Shown: piece after piece, positions 54,942-64,000 of the stretch
Layout: the number at the start of each line of letters is the position of its first letter
How positions within the stretch are numbered: position 1 is the first letter of the stretch
Source: Agrobacterium sp. RAC06
GTDB lineage: Bacteria > Pseudomonadota > Alphaproteobacteria > Rhizobiales > Rhizobiaceae
Direction of reading: 5' to 3'
NCBI RefSeq assembly: GCF_001713475.1
Contig: NZ_CP016499.1
Coordinates: forward strand, 248,001-312,000
DNA: 64,000 bases
Made by a program: the position numbers and the translations under genes
The notes under the pieces: model-generated
Told to the model about the DNA's origin: nothing
The model's database searches: none
The model's input: the letters and a program-made list of their open reading frames with translations, nothing else

Positions 54942-55044
54942 GATCGTGCTTCCTTATCTTGAATTGAGCTCAGCCTCAGGCGTTCAGCTCTAGATTGTAT
55001 TGATGGGTAGCATCTACCCGTGATGGGGATCGTCTTGCGTGCCG

Positions 55045-55284
55045 TCAGTCGTTCGCCATGGAACGGGAGACGATGGAGACGGTCCGGTCTGCATTCACCT
55101 TGCAGATCTCATGGACTTCCGTGCCGTTGAGATGGAAGGTGTGGAAGAAGTTCGAACCGGCGGGTGCCTGTTCGAGCCTTGGCTGCGCACCGCCATAGGT
55201 GATTGAGCCTGGGACTGGCTCGATCGCGAAAGCGGCCGAAGCGGCTGCGATGGTGGTCAGGAGTGCTGCTGCGATGGTCTTCAT
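55045..55284 (-). CDS. Small secreted array protein, copy E, diverged founder (79 aa)
   Basis: 79 aa, first gene in transcription order. Signal peptide 1-20 (MKTIAAALLTTIAAASAAFA), mature part IEPVPGSITYGGAQPRLEQ, then APAGSNFFHTFHLNGTEVHEICKVNAD. Three residues shorter in the Ser/Gly loop and with one Cys, which the others lack. The shared PGSITY, L-E-x-A-P-x-G-S, FFH-x-F and KVNAD positions define the family. It is preceded by a candidate regulatory region with paired inverted repeats. Confidence 0.85.
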   Translation of the reverse strand: MKTIAAALLTTIAAASAAFAIEPVPGSITYGGAQPRLEQAPAGSNFFHTFHLNGTEVHEICKVNADRTVSIVSRSMAND

Positions 55285-55312
55285 AGTGTGTAAGCCTTTA
55301 GAACCTTGCTTT

Positions 55313-55332
55313 ATCGAACTGCTCGGTTCGAT
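55313..55332. promoter_or_regulatory. Operator-like inverted repeat 1 upstream of the array
   Basis: ATCGAAC-N6-GTTCGAT, a 20-bp symmetrical element 29 bp upstream of the copy E start. A near-identical element (17 of 20 bases) lies at 55384-55403. Confidence 0.55.
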
Positions 55333-55383
55333 GAGATGTATTTGGCGTATGGCGCTGGAGAAATCAATACCCCTTTGCGCGCA

Positions 55384-55403
55384 ATCGAACTGATTGGTTC
55401 GGT
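55384..55403. promoter_or_regulatory. Operator-like inverted repeat 2 upstream of the array
   Basis: ATCGAAC-N6-GTTCGGT, centre 71 bp from the first copy, close to seven helical turns. Together they suggest two sites for one dimeric regulator that could act by looping. The regulator is not identified. Confidence 0.55.
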
Positions 55404-55510
55404 GAGAGTACCCGGTATCACGGAGGATACTTGAAGGGTGAGGTGAGGAAAAACAGCGGGTTAGGCTGCAAATGCACCGTCATTTAACTATGACATACAA
55501 CGATTATTTT

Positions 55511-55536
55511 TTGTCACAATCACCCTTTTGTGACAA
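55511..55536. promoter_or_regulatory. Inverted repeat TTGTCACAA-N8-TTGTGACAA
   Basis: Nine-base perfect arms at 55511-55519 and 55528-55536 in an AT-rich stretch between the array and the TetR-type gene. In the 405-bp gap (55285-55688) this and the paired elements are the only structure I see besides the TetR promoter. Confidence 0.5.
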
Positions 55537-55662
55537 CTTGGTGGGGTGAAAGGGGAGGGAGTGATGCTCAAAACAGGATCTCCTTCCTGAGGCATCTGCT
55601 TGCTTTTTTCGCAAATTCATTCTTGACCCGCGCGCCTCCGCGGTACATAAAGCGTGCGAACC

Positions 55663-55676
55663 GTACCGTACGGTAC
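55663..55676. promoter_or_regulatory. Perfect 14-bp palindrome before the TetR gene
   Basis: GTACCGTACGGTAC lies 13-26 bp upstream of the ATG at 55689, just after a weak promoter-like TTGACC (55623-55628) and TACATA (55644-55649). Its place at the expected transcription start suggests autoregulation by the TetR-type product. Confidence 0.55.
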
Positions 55677-55688
55677 CAGGAGCCGGCC

Positions 55689-57418
<1,730 letters not shown>

Positions 57419-57444
57419 TCTTCATCTTCAGGGATGAATGAGAG

Positions 57445-57473
57445 GCCGGAGAGGGAAACTTCTCCGGCTTTTT
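57445..57473 (+). terminator. Terminator after ilvC
   Basis: Perfect 8-bp stem GCCGGAGA (57445-57452) / TCTCCGGC (57461-57468) followed by five T, 27 nt after the ilvC stop. Confidence 0.9.
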
Positions 57474-57491
57474 CGTATCCGTGTGGCGTGC

Positions 57492-58685
57492 TCAGGCGGA
57501 GCCCACGAGCCTTTCCTCATGGTCGGTGTCGCAGACCCTGTTCCTGCCGCATGCCTTCGCATCGTATAGCCTGCGATCGGCAAGGGCGATCAGGCTGCGC
57601 TCATCGTCTTCAGGGCCAGCGGTTGCAACGCCGATGCTGACAGTCAGGTCCGCTGATCCACCATCTGCCGTCGGCAGGAACAGTGAAGCGACGCGTTTGC
57701 GCAGGTCTTCGCCGAAGACAGCCGGCTCCAGGGCATGATTGCCCTGCAGGACGACGGCGAATTCTTCTCCGCCATAGCGTGCAGCCGTGCCGTCGACGTC
57801 CCGCATGCATGCAGCGATCACTTCCGCCACCACCTGAAGTGCAGCGTCCCCGGCCTGGTGGCCCCGGGTGTCGTTGAAGAGTTTGAAGTGGTCGATGTCG
57901 ATCAGGAGCAGCGCCAGAGGTTCGCGGTCATTGCGGTATCGACCGAGACGATGGCTTAACTGCACGTCGAAGCCACGCCTGTTGCCAAGGCCGGTCAGGG
58001 CGTCGGTCTCGGCATGACGGCGCAATTGCTCGTTGGCATAGGTGAGTTTCTCGTTGCTTTCGGCCAGGGCTGCCACCAGCGTTCGGGTCTTCGTCTCTGC
58101 CGCCAGGCGTCTCTCGTCCATGGCGATCAGCCGGATCATGTAGCTGGCGAGAAAGCCGACATAGGCGAGGCAGATCGGAACCATGATCCAGTTGCCCTCG
58201 CGGACCGCGACCAGGTTGATCGCGGCGATCATCACGAAAATGACCAGCAGAGTAGAACGGGGCGCCATATAGGCGCGTGCCGCACTCGATTGGAGGATGC
58301 CGCAACCGATGGCGAGGATGACCACCTGCGTGTCGGGGCTGCCGCCGCTATAGAGGATGGCAAGTGAAGCGCCCCAGGCGACGCCCGAAAGGACCGAGAT
58401 AAGGGTGAATCGCTTGAGCCATTTCTGCGCCGTGTCGGATGGATGCCGTCGCCGGAAGCCAAGGTCGGCAACCCCTCGCATGATCACCTGCAGCGAGAGG
58501 ATCGCAAACACGACCAGGACCTCGAACGTCCGACCCTCCATATATGGGAGGATGGCGGCCGACAGGATCGCGATGGCTGCGACGATGTGGGGGAATATAT
58601 GGAAGAGAGTGCTCAGATGCTCCCAGGGCGGATCCGCTTCATTGTCGATGCCGACCATCGGCAGGGTAAGCTTTTGCATCGGCAA
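57492..58685 (-). CDS. Membrane diguanylate cyclase
   Basis: A 397-aa protein with about six membrane helices (residues ~25-185), a short coiled coil, and a C-terminal GGDEF domain with the active motif RYGGEEF near residue 315. An RDVD precedes it by six residues, one more than a standard inhibitory site. It makes cyclic di-GMP. The TTG at 58685 has AAAGGA 8 nt upstream; an ATG at 58679 is the alternative. Confidence 0.92.
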   Translation of the reverse strand: MPMQKLTLPMVGIDNEADPPWEHLSTLFHIFPHIVAAIAILSAAILPYMEGRTFEVLVVFAILSLQVIMRGVADLGFRRRHPSDTAQKWLKRFTLISVLSGVAWGASLAILYSGGSPDTQVVILAIGCGILQSSAARAYMAPRSTLLVIFVMIAAINLVAVREGNWIMVPICLAYVGFLASYMIRLIAMDERRLAAETKTRTLVAALAESNEKLTYANEQLRRHAETDALTGLGNRRGFDVQLSHRLGRYRNDREPLALLLIDIDHFKLFNDTRGHQAGDAALQVVAEVIAACMRDVDGTAARYGGEEFAVVLQGNHALEPAVFGEDLRKRVASLFLPTADGGSADLTVSIGVATAGPEDDERSLIALADRRLYDAKACGRNRVCDTDHEERLVGSA

Positions 58686-58796
58686 GTGGCGGGTCCTTTC
58701 ACTGTTGCGGAGACTATAGAGCGAATCATCTCGCGTTTTAGGCTTGCCTGAAGAAACAGCAGCAACATGGTTGCCAAACTGTAAAGTGCAGCGGTC

Positions 58797-58833
58797 AACC
58801 TCGATAGGTCAGTATTGTTGACCTATCGAGGTT
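58797..58833. promoter_or_regulatory. Perfect 15-bp inverted repeat upstream of the aminotransferase
   Basis: AACCTCGATAGGTCA (58797-58811) and its exact complement TGACCTATCGAGGTT (58819-58833) flank a 7-nt loop (gtattgt) in the 195-bp divergent gap. It is 47 bp from the aminotransferase start. It may be an operator for a dimer or, with the TTTT that follows, a small transcript terminator. Confidence 0.65.
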
Positions 58834-58880
58834 TTCATGGTCTGCTGCCTCAGATAACAACAAGTCTTGAGGAAACACCG

Positions 58881-60104
58881 ATGCTGAACTGGGATCATGT
58901 CTTTGCCACGCGTTCGTCCCGCATGCGCGCCTCCGAAATTCGAGAGCTCCTGAAGCTCCTCGACAAGCCGGACATCATCTCGTTTGCAGGCGGCATTCCC
59001 GATCCGGCACTGTTTCCCGAACGGGAGTTTGCCGAGGCTTATGCCGGCCTGTTTGCCGATGGAAAGGCCGGCGGCGCGCTGCAGTATTCGGTGTCTGAGG
59101 GGTATCTGCCGCTGCGTGCCTGGTTGAAGGAGGAAATGGGGCGGTTGGGCATCGCCTGCGAGCTCGACAACATCTTCATCACGTCAGGCTCGCAACAGGC
59201 GCTCGACTATCTCGGGAAGCTGTTTCTGTCGCCCGGCGACACGGCGCTTGTGACCTGGCCGACCTATCTCGGCGCGTTGCAGGCCTTCAATGCCTACGAG
59301 CCTGCCTATGATCAGCTGTCGATCGGAAACCGGACGCCCGAGAGCTACAGGGCGGAGGCGGCGACGCAGGGGAGTGCCGTGAAGTTTGCCTATCTCTCCA
59401 CCGATTTCGCCAATCCGACGGGTCAGACTGTCAGCCTTGAGGAGCGGCACCAGATCCTGGCCTTGGCCGACGAGCTCGACATTCCGGTGATCGAAGACGC
59501 GGCCTATCAACATCTGCGCTATGACGGCGAGGCCATTGCGCCCATCCTTGCGCTCGACATTGCCCGCAGCGGCGGCATCGACGCCTGCCGGACCATCTAT
59601 TGCGGCAGCTTTTCCAAGACGCTGGCACCGGGTCTGCGCGTCGGCTATGTCGTGGCTGCCACGCCGGTCATCCGCAAGCTCGTGTTGATGAAGCAGGCGG
59701 CGGATCTGCATTCCTCGACGATCAACCAGATGGTCGTGGCCGAGGTGGCCGCACAGCATTTTCCGGCACAGATTGCGAAGATCCGGGCAGCCTATGTGGC
59801 GCGCCGCGATGCCATGCTGGCGGCGCTGGAAAAATACATGCCCGAAGGTGCCGAATGGACGCGGCCGGAGGGCGGGATGTTCGTCTGGGTCACGCTGCCT
59901 AACGGTATGGACGGCGCAGAACTGCTGGCCCGGTCGGTCGAGACGGAAAAGGTGGCTTTCGTACCGGGCCAAGCCTTCTTTGCCGATCGTTCCGGTGCCA
60001 ATACGATCCGGCTTTCCTATTCCTGCGCCAACGAAGCGATGATCGAGGAAGGCATCCGTCGTCTGGGCCGGCTCGTCGGGCATGCGCTGGCCCAGGCGGC
60101 CTGA
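58881..60104 (+). CDS. PLP-dependent aminotransferase, class I/II
   Basis: A 407-aa fold-type I aminotransferase similar to 2-aminoadipate/LysN and MocR-related enzymes. Visible motifs: FAGGIPDPALFP, ITSGSQQALDYLGKL, DFANPTGQTVS, EDAAYQHLRYDG and the PLP lysine in YCGSFSKTLAPGLRVGYV. It lacks the N-terminal GntR domain. The ATG at 58881 has TTGAGGAAACACCG upstream. The amino donor cannot be told from sequence. Confidence 0.92.
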   Translation: MLNWDHVFATRSSRMRASEIRELLKLLDKPDIISFAGGIPDPALFPEREFAEAYAGLFADGKAGGALQYSVSEGYLPLRAWLKEEMGRLGIACELDNIFITSGSQQALDYLGKLFLSPGDTALVTWPTYLGALQAFNAYEPAYDQLSIGNRTPESYRAEAATQGSAVKFAYLSTDFANPTGQTVSLEERHQILALADELDIPVIEDAAYQHLRYDGEAIAPILALDIARSGGIDACRTIYCGSFSKTLAPGLRVGYVVAATPVIRKLVLMKQAADLHSSTINQMVVAEVAAQHFPAQIAKIRAAYVARRDAMLAALEKYMPEGAEWTRPEGGMFVWVTLPNGMDGAELLARSVETEKVAFVPGQAFFADRSGANTIRLSYSCANEAMIEEGIRRLGRLVGHALAQAA

Positions 60105-60203
60105 CAGCTTTAGGCGCGCCTGCTTTGGGTTGCGGATACGGAAGGGGCGTGATTGACTGCCGTCGATCCGCCGCTTTCGCAACCGACCTCCCGTCAGGTG
60201 TTC

Positions 60204-61313
60204 ATGTCCATTCGCATCGCGACCTTCAACATCGAAAACCTGATCGCCCGCTTCGATTTCACCGGCTATCGCAACCAGCTGAAATCCGATCGGGTGTTGA
60301 AGCTGTTCGACATCAAGTCGGAAGCCGACTACCAGCGGCTCGAAGCGGCGCGGGTCGTATCCTCCACCGACGACACCCGGCAGCTCTCGGCGCTGGCGAT
60401 TGCCGACACCAATGCCGACATCCTGTGCCTGCAGGAGGTCGACAACATGGAGGCGCTCAAGGCCTTCGAATACGGCTATCTCTTCCGCATGATCGGCTCG
60501 GGTTATCGGCAGAAATATCTGGTCGAGGGTAATGACAGCCGCGGCATCGACGTTGCCGTGCTGATGCGGGAGAAGACCCGCGACGGTCAGCCGATCGAGC
60601 TGCGCGACGTCACCAGCCATGCAGCGCTCACCTATCACGATCTCGGCCTCTATCATCCGGGGCTCGGGGAGCGGATCCGGCCAGATGACCGGATCTTCAA
60701 ACGCGACTGCCTGGAACTCGACCTGCGCGTTGGTGGTCGGCCACTGACGGTCTATGTGGTGCATTTCAAGTCGATGACCAATGGCCGTGATGGAATGGAT
60801 GGCCGCACCTCGACCATGCCGATCCGCGAGGCCGAGGCAAAGGCGGTACGGCACATCATCGAGAATCGTTTCGGGTCAGAGAGTGCTTCGCGGCACAACT
60901 TCGTGATCTGCGGCGACATGAACGACTATCAGGAGCGCATCGACGTGATCGGCGATCGGCGCTCGGGCTATGACTACGTCCACCGGCCGGACCTGCCGAG
61001 TGCCCTCGATGTGTTCTCACATGACGGTTTTGCCGAAAACCCCATGCTGCGGCGGGACCCGCTCGATCGCTGGACGCTCTATCATTCGCGCGGTCCCGAA
61101 GAGCAGCACCTGTGTCAGCTCGACTATATCTGGCTTTCCAAAGGGCTCGCACAGGCCAATCCGCAGGCGTTACCAGAGGTCATCCGCAACGGTCAGCCAT
61201 TCCGCACACCCTTTCCGCCGGGGCAGGAGGTCGAACGCTATCCGCGTACCGGATGGGACCGGCCCAAGGCATCCGACCACTGCCCGATTGCCATCACCTT
61301 GCATCTGCCATGA
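60204..61313 (+). CDS. Endonuclease/exonuclease/phosphatase family protein
   Basis: A 369-aa protein of the EEP (DNase I-like) fold: IATFNIENL at the start, LCLQEVDNM (catalytic Glu), VHFKSM, CGDMNDY and the final SDHCPIAITL (Asp-His). All catalytic positions appear present. Substrate (nucleic acid or phospho-compound) unknown. The ATG at 60204 follows AGGTGTTC; a TTG at 60153 is possible. Its stop overlaps the next start by 4 nt. Confidence 0.88.
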   Translation: MSIRIATFNIENLIARFDFTGYRNQLKSDRVLKLFDIKSEADYQRLEAARVVSSTDDTRQLSALAIADTNADILCLQEVDNMEALKAFEYGYLFRMIGSGYRQKYLVEGNDSRGIDVAVLMREKTRDGQPIELRDVTSHAALTYHDLGLYHPGLGERIRPDDRIFKRDCLELDLRVGGRPLTVYVVHFKSMTNGRDGMDGRTSTMPIREAEAKAVRHIIENRFGSESASRHNFVICGDMNDYQERIDVIGDRRSGYDYVHRPDLPSALDVFSHDGFAENPMLRRDPLDRWTLYHSRGPEEQHLCQLDYIWLSKGLAQANPQALPEVIRNGQPFRTPFPPGQEVERYPRTGWDRPKASDHCPIAITLHLP

Positions 61314-62047
61314 GCGATCTCTTGACTGACGAGGTTGGTCTGCCGACCGATGGCAGCCTGTATCCGGTTCGCTCGCTGGCGCTCAGGGTGGCAGCCGATC
61401 CGCATCCGCTGGACCTCACTCAAGGCACTGCCATCTCTGCCAATTGGGAGCGTGAGGTGACGGCGAACCCGGCACTCTTCAACGGCCGGATGATCCTGCA
61501 GCGTCAGATCCGCTATCGCGATGGGCATCTTGAGGCACTCGGCCATGTGTCGAACTTTGCCACCTTCCTCTGGTGGCGGCGCCAGCCGGAGCTTGCCGGT
61601 GCCTGTCACCTGTTCGGCTATCCCGTCATCGTCTCATCCGACGGGGCGCTGGTCGCGGTCGAGATGGCGCCGCACACCGCCAATCCCGGACAGGTCTATT
61701 TTGCGGCGGGCTCGCTCGACTTGTCCGATGTCGTTGACGGGGCCTGCGACATCGAGGGCAACATGCGGCGCGAGGTGATGGAGGAGACAGGGCTCGATCT
61801 TGATCTGGCGCATGCCGATCCTGTGCTTTACGCCAGCTATCGCTCGCGACGCCTCACCTTGGCACGCGTCTTCACGTTTTCGGAGACGGCGGAGGCTCTT
61901 GCCGATCGGATCGACGCCTTTGCCCGCGATTGTTCGGAGCCGGAAATCTCCCGTGCGGTCGTGATCCGCTCTGGCGATCCTGCAGCGCAGCGTTACGGGG
62001 CCGCGATGCTGCCGATTCTCAGCTGGTATTTTCAGGATCGAGGATGA
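61310..62047 (+). CDS. Nudix hydrolase-like protein with degenerate box
   Basis: A 245-aa protein whose Nudix core RREVMEETGL is present at about residues 160-169. The upstream Gly and Glu of the consensus box are replaced by Asp and Cys. It overlaps the EEP gene by 4 nt, so both are translated together. Activity is plausible because the metal-binding EE pair remains, but the substrate is unknown. Confidence 0.8.
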   Translation: MSDLLTDEVGLPTDGSLYPVRSLALRVAADPHPLDLTQGTAISANWEREVTANPALFNGRMILQRQIRYRDGHLEALGHVSNFATFLWWRRQPELAGACHLFGYPVIVSSDGALVAVEMAPHTANPGQVYFAAGSLDLSDVVDGACDIEGNMRREVMEETGLDLDLAHADPVLYASYRSRRLTLARVFTFSETAEALADRIDAFARDCSEPEISRAVVIRSGDPAAQRYGAAMLPILSWYFQDRG

Positions 62048-62123
62048 TCGGGGCTCGGCTTGCCTTGCCGTTTCGCCTCGGGCAGTGTGTGCCGCGAGCG
62101 TGACCTTCAACGGAGATAGGCCC

Positions 62124-63041
62124 GTGGCGAGACAGTATGCCATCTATGACGTGTTCACCGACCGCAAACTGGCGGGCAATCCGCTCGCTGTGATCTTCGA
62201 CGGTGCCGGCCTGTCCGACGAGATGATGCAAACAATTGCCGGAGAGATGAACCTCTCGGAGACCGTTTTCGTCCAGCCCGCCGATCACGCATCGCACACC
62301 GCCCGGATCCGGATCTTTACCCCTGGCCGAGAACTGCCCTTTGCCGGGCACCCGACGGTGGGTACCGCGATTGCGCTGGCCGAGCGCGCCTATAGTGGCG
62401 AGACCGCCAACATGGATCTCGTTTCCGTGCTGGAGGAGACGATTGGTCCTGTGCGCTGTGCCGTCCGGGTCAGGCCGGGGGAGGCAAGCTTCGCCGAATT
62501 CGACCTGCCGCGCCTGTCGAGCCGCCATGAGTTGCAATTGGATCGGCAGGGGCTTGCCGATGCGTTGTCCGTCAAGGTCAGCGCCATAGGGTTTGAAAAC
62601 CATGTGCCGACGGTGTGGAGTGCCGGCGTCCCGTTTCTTCTCGTGCCTCTGCACGATGTGGCGACGATCGAGAGCGTCGAATTCGAGCCGCAACTGTGGG
62701 AACGCGTGGCGCCGATGAGCGAGGGGCGACTGACGTCTGCCTACATCTATTGTCGCGGCGGGGTGCATCATGCCGCAAAATTCCATGCGCGGATGTTCTC
62801 GCCCGATATGGGCATTCACGAGGATCCCGCGACTGGGTCTGCCGTGGCAGCGCTTTCAGGCGCCATCCATCATTTCGACGCACTGCCGGACGGTCATCAC
62901 CCGATGATGATCGAGCAGGGGGTTGAGATGGGCCGCCCTTCCTACATTCACCTGCATATCGATGTGAAAGACGGCGCCGTCTCGCGGGCGCGGATCGGTG
63001 GTCAGGCCGTCCGCCTGGCCACGGGAATGCTGGATCTCTGA
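62124..63041 (+). CDS. PhzF family isomerase/epimerase-like protein
   Basis: A 305-aa protein with the PhzF pattern: YAIYDVFTDRKLAGNPLAV at the start, catalytic Glu in MNLSETVFV, RIFTPGRELPFAGHPTVGTA, and FSPDMGIHEDPATGSA near the C-terminus. The GTG at 62124 has CGGAGA upstream. No phenazine genes are nearby, and most such proteins have unknown substrates. Confidence 0.92.
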   Translation: MARQYAIYDVFTDRKLAGNPLAVIFDGAGLSDEMMQTIAGEMNLSETVFVQPADHASHTARIRIFTPGRELPFAGHPTVGTAIALAERAYSGETANMDLVSVLEETIGPVRCAVRVRPGEASFAEFDLPRLSSRHELQLDRQGLADALSVKVSAIGFENHVPTVWSAGVPFLLVPLHDVATIESVEFEPQLWERVAPMSEGRLTSAYIYCRGGVHHAAKFHARMFSPDMGIHEDPATGSAVAALSGAIHHFDALPDGHHPMMIEQGVEMGRPSYIHLHIDVKDGAVSRARIGGQAVRLATGMLDL

Positions 63042-63109
63042 AAACATTGGGTATTTCCAGGTTTTTGAAATTTTTTTGACCAAACGGCCAAGAATTTTTG
63101 CAGCGGCGC

Positions 63110-63138
63110 TAGACAAGGTCGCAGATCCTGTTTATACG
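63110..63138 (+). promoter_or_regulatory. Candidate tRNA-Lys promoter
   Basis: TAGACA (63110-63115), 17-bp spacer, TATACG (63133-63138), 53 bp upstream of the tRNA gene. The match to the consensus is moderate. Confidence 0.45.
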
Positions 63139-63190
63139 CCCGGTCACGCCACCAGAAACGGGGCGGACGAGACCGGAAACGGTGTCAGGC

Positions 63191-63266
<76 letters not shown>

Positions 63267-63553
63267 TTTTCTTCTTCAAAACAATATGTTGGCCTTATGC
63301 GCAGTTCTGCGCACCTCGGGTTTGTTGGTGTCTTCAGGGCGTGCCTGGATGGCGATAATCAACCTGACTGGTCGTTCGGCAAGCCCTTCCTGGCCGAGTC
63401 ACAAACCAACTTAGCCGGCTATCAAAAAGTCGCTGGAAAAAGCGGGCGGACATCTGTCGCTCTGGTCGCCGATGTTCTCTAGGCGTTCTCACGCCTGGTC
63501 GCGTGTGTTCCTTGTTCGTTGCGGTTTTTTGTGCGCGTTCGTTGATTTTGCCC

Positions 63554-63572
63554 TGTGGATAACTGTGGACAA
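63554..63572. other. Two adjacent DnaA-box-like sequences
   Basis: TGTGGATAA (63554-63562) is a perfect DnaA-box complement, and TGTGGACAA (63564-63572) differs by one base; they repeat at a 10-bp period. Two boxes alone do not make an origin. Confidence 0.35.
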
Positions 63573-63586
63573 CTAAGGTAGCCGGC

Positions 63587-64000
63587 TCAGCGTGTCGCGC
63601 TGAACCGGGCCTGGGGCAAGACATAGGGTATCGCCGCGCTCGGCAGCCGTCCGACACTGCCAGCAATGCCGTAGACATGCGCGATGGTCCCATCGTCGAT
63701 GGTTTCCTTCGGATGGCCTTCCCGGATGAGTTTGCCGTGGTGAAGGACGGCCAAATGATCTGCGAATTCGGCGGCAAGGTTGAGGTCGTGCAGAATGGCC
63801 AGGACGACACCGCCGCGTCGGGCAAAGTCACGGGCGAGCTCAAGAACCGAGATCTGGTGACCGATATCGAGGCTTGCCGTCGGCTCGTCGAGGAAGATCG
63901 CGCGTGGACGACCATCAAGAACAGGATCGGGCATCTGTGCCAGCACGCGGGCCAGCTGCACGCGCTGTTGTTCGCCACCTGATAGCGCGTTGTAGCTGCG
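63587..64000 (-). CDS. hmuV: Heme ABC transporter ATP-binding protein (5' part outside window)
   Basis: The last 137 codons of an ABC ATPase. The signature motif LSGGEQQRVQLARVLAQ is visible at the cut end, then AIFLDEPTASLD (Walker B), the D-loop, and the switch His in LAILHDLNLAAEFADH. The C-terminal VLHHGKLIREGHP and ending ...VLPQARFSATR fit HmuV-type heme importers rather than other ferric-siderophore ATPases. The P-loop lies outside the window, so completeness cannot be judged. Confidence 0.85.
   Translation of the reverse strand, partial: RSYNALSGGEQQRVQLARVLAQMPDPVLDGRPRAIFLDEPTASLDIGHQISVLELARDFARRGGVVLAILHDLNLAAEFADHLAVLHHGKLIREGHPKETIDDGTIAHVYGIAGSVGRLPSAAIPYVLPQARFSATR

Larger units (their letters stand above)
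53635..55284 (-). repeat. Five-gene tandem array, unit about 348 bp
   Basis: Start codons of the five paralogues lie at 53883, 54231, 54578, 54941 and 55284, giving periods of 348, 347, 363 and 343 bp. The repeat includes coding sequence plus spacer. The first two units (leftmost) share over 100 consecutive identical bases in the coding part and about 70 more across the start codon into the spacer, so the duplication is recent or maintained by gene conversion. The rightmost copy is most diverged. Confidence 0.95.

Noticed and set aside
53635..55284. CRISPR-like interpretation of the tandem repeats
   Set aside because: The period is about 348 bp with coding content, not 25-40 bp repeats with unique spacers, and no cas genes are present.
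59184..60854. 556-codon minus-strand frame opposite the aminotransferase and EEP genes
   Set aside because: It spans two well-supported plus-strand genes and the gap between them and has shadow-type composition.
63297..63482. 61-codon plus-strand frame after tRNA-Lys
   Set aside because: No ribosome binding site, odd composition, no recognisable motif.
63554..63572. Chromosome replication origin
   Set aside because: Only two DnaA-like boxes, no AT-rich unwinding region, and no dnaA, hemE or repABC genes nearby.

Overview
The window is a contiguous piece of an alphaproteobacterial chromosome, most likely from the Rhizobiaceae (Rhizobium/Agrobacterium/Ciceribacter-like). The evidence is high G+C, a circularly permuted two-piece tmRNA whose tag begins ANDN, an alpha-type SspB, DUF1127, DUF4169 and DUF6074 small proteins, the hflK-hflC-DUF2065-degP block, and dense housekeeping gene content. 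I see no insertion sequence, prophage, integrase or CRISPR array. Both ends cut genes: a DUF2189 membrane protein on the left and a heme ABC transporter ATPase on the right.

Layout. 1-9.2 kb: DUF2189 protein, a 51-aa membrane peptide, SCO copper chaperone, prmA, DUF1127, Xaa-Pro aminopeptidase, azlCD amino acid exporter, panC-panB and pncA. 9.3-16.2 kb: membrane PQQ glucose dehydrogenase, DUF6074, thymidine kinase, GT25 glycosyltransferase and UvrD. 16.4-26.2 kb: RND adaptor and pump, FAD-linked oxidase and a giant AsmA protein. 26.1-33.4 kb: RHH and DUF4169 small proteins, sspB and ssrA on the minus strand, then thyA-folA-hflK-hflC-DUF2065-degP on the plus strand. 33.4-43.1 kb: a GGDEF-EAL protein, GNAT, serB diverging from miaA with overlapping start codons, a HerA-type ATPase, and the ilvB-ilvN operon behind a complete attenuator with a probably leaderless leader peptide. 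43.1-48.3 kb: ArsR regulator with a basic tail, aldo/keto reductase, LysE exporter, a cobalt-type nitrile hydratase operon (nthA with a histidine-rich N-terminus, nthB, activator) and a RecD-like helicase. 48.3-53.5 kb: DUF4405 protein under a MerR-LuxR fused regulator, an uncharacterised winged-helix-like protein, pdxJ, and an aspartate racemase opposite an Lrp regulator.

53.6-55.7 kb is the least ordinary region: five tandem genes for small secreted proteins of about 80 residues. They lie in repeat units of about 348 bp with hairpins in the spacers, one final terminator, and several operator-like inverted repeats upstream. A TetR-type regulator with a perfect palindrome in its promoter follows, then ilvC. 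57.5-64 kb holds a diguanylate cyclase, an aminotransferase preceded by a perfect 15-bp inverted repeat, an endonuclease/exonuclease/phosphatase protein, a Nudix-like protein, a PhzF protein, tRNA-Lys(CTT) and partial hmuV.

Functional links: trans-translation (ssrA) and its degradation adaptor (sspB) sit together beside the membrane quality-control block hflKC/degP. Branched-chain amino acid synthesis appears twice (ilvBN and ilvC) along with a putative branched-chain exporter (azlCD) and pantothenate synthesis (panBC), which draws on the same valine precursor. The best candidate for an undescribed system is the five-gene secreted-protein array with its control region. Function there is unknown, and I assign none.
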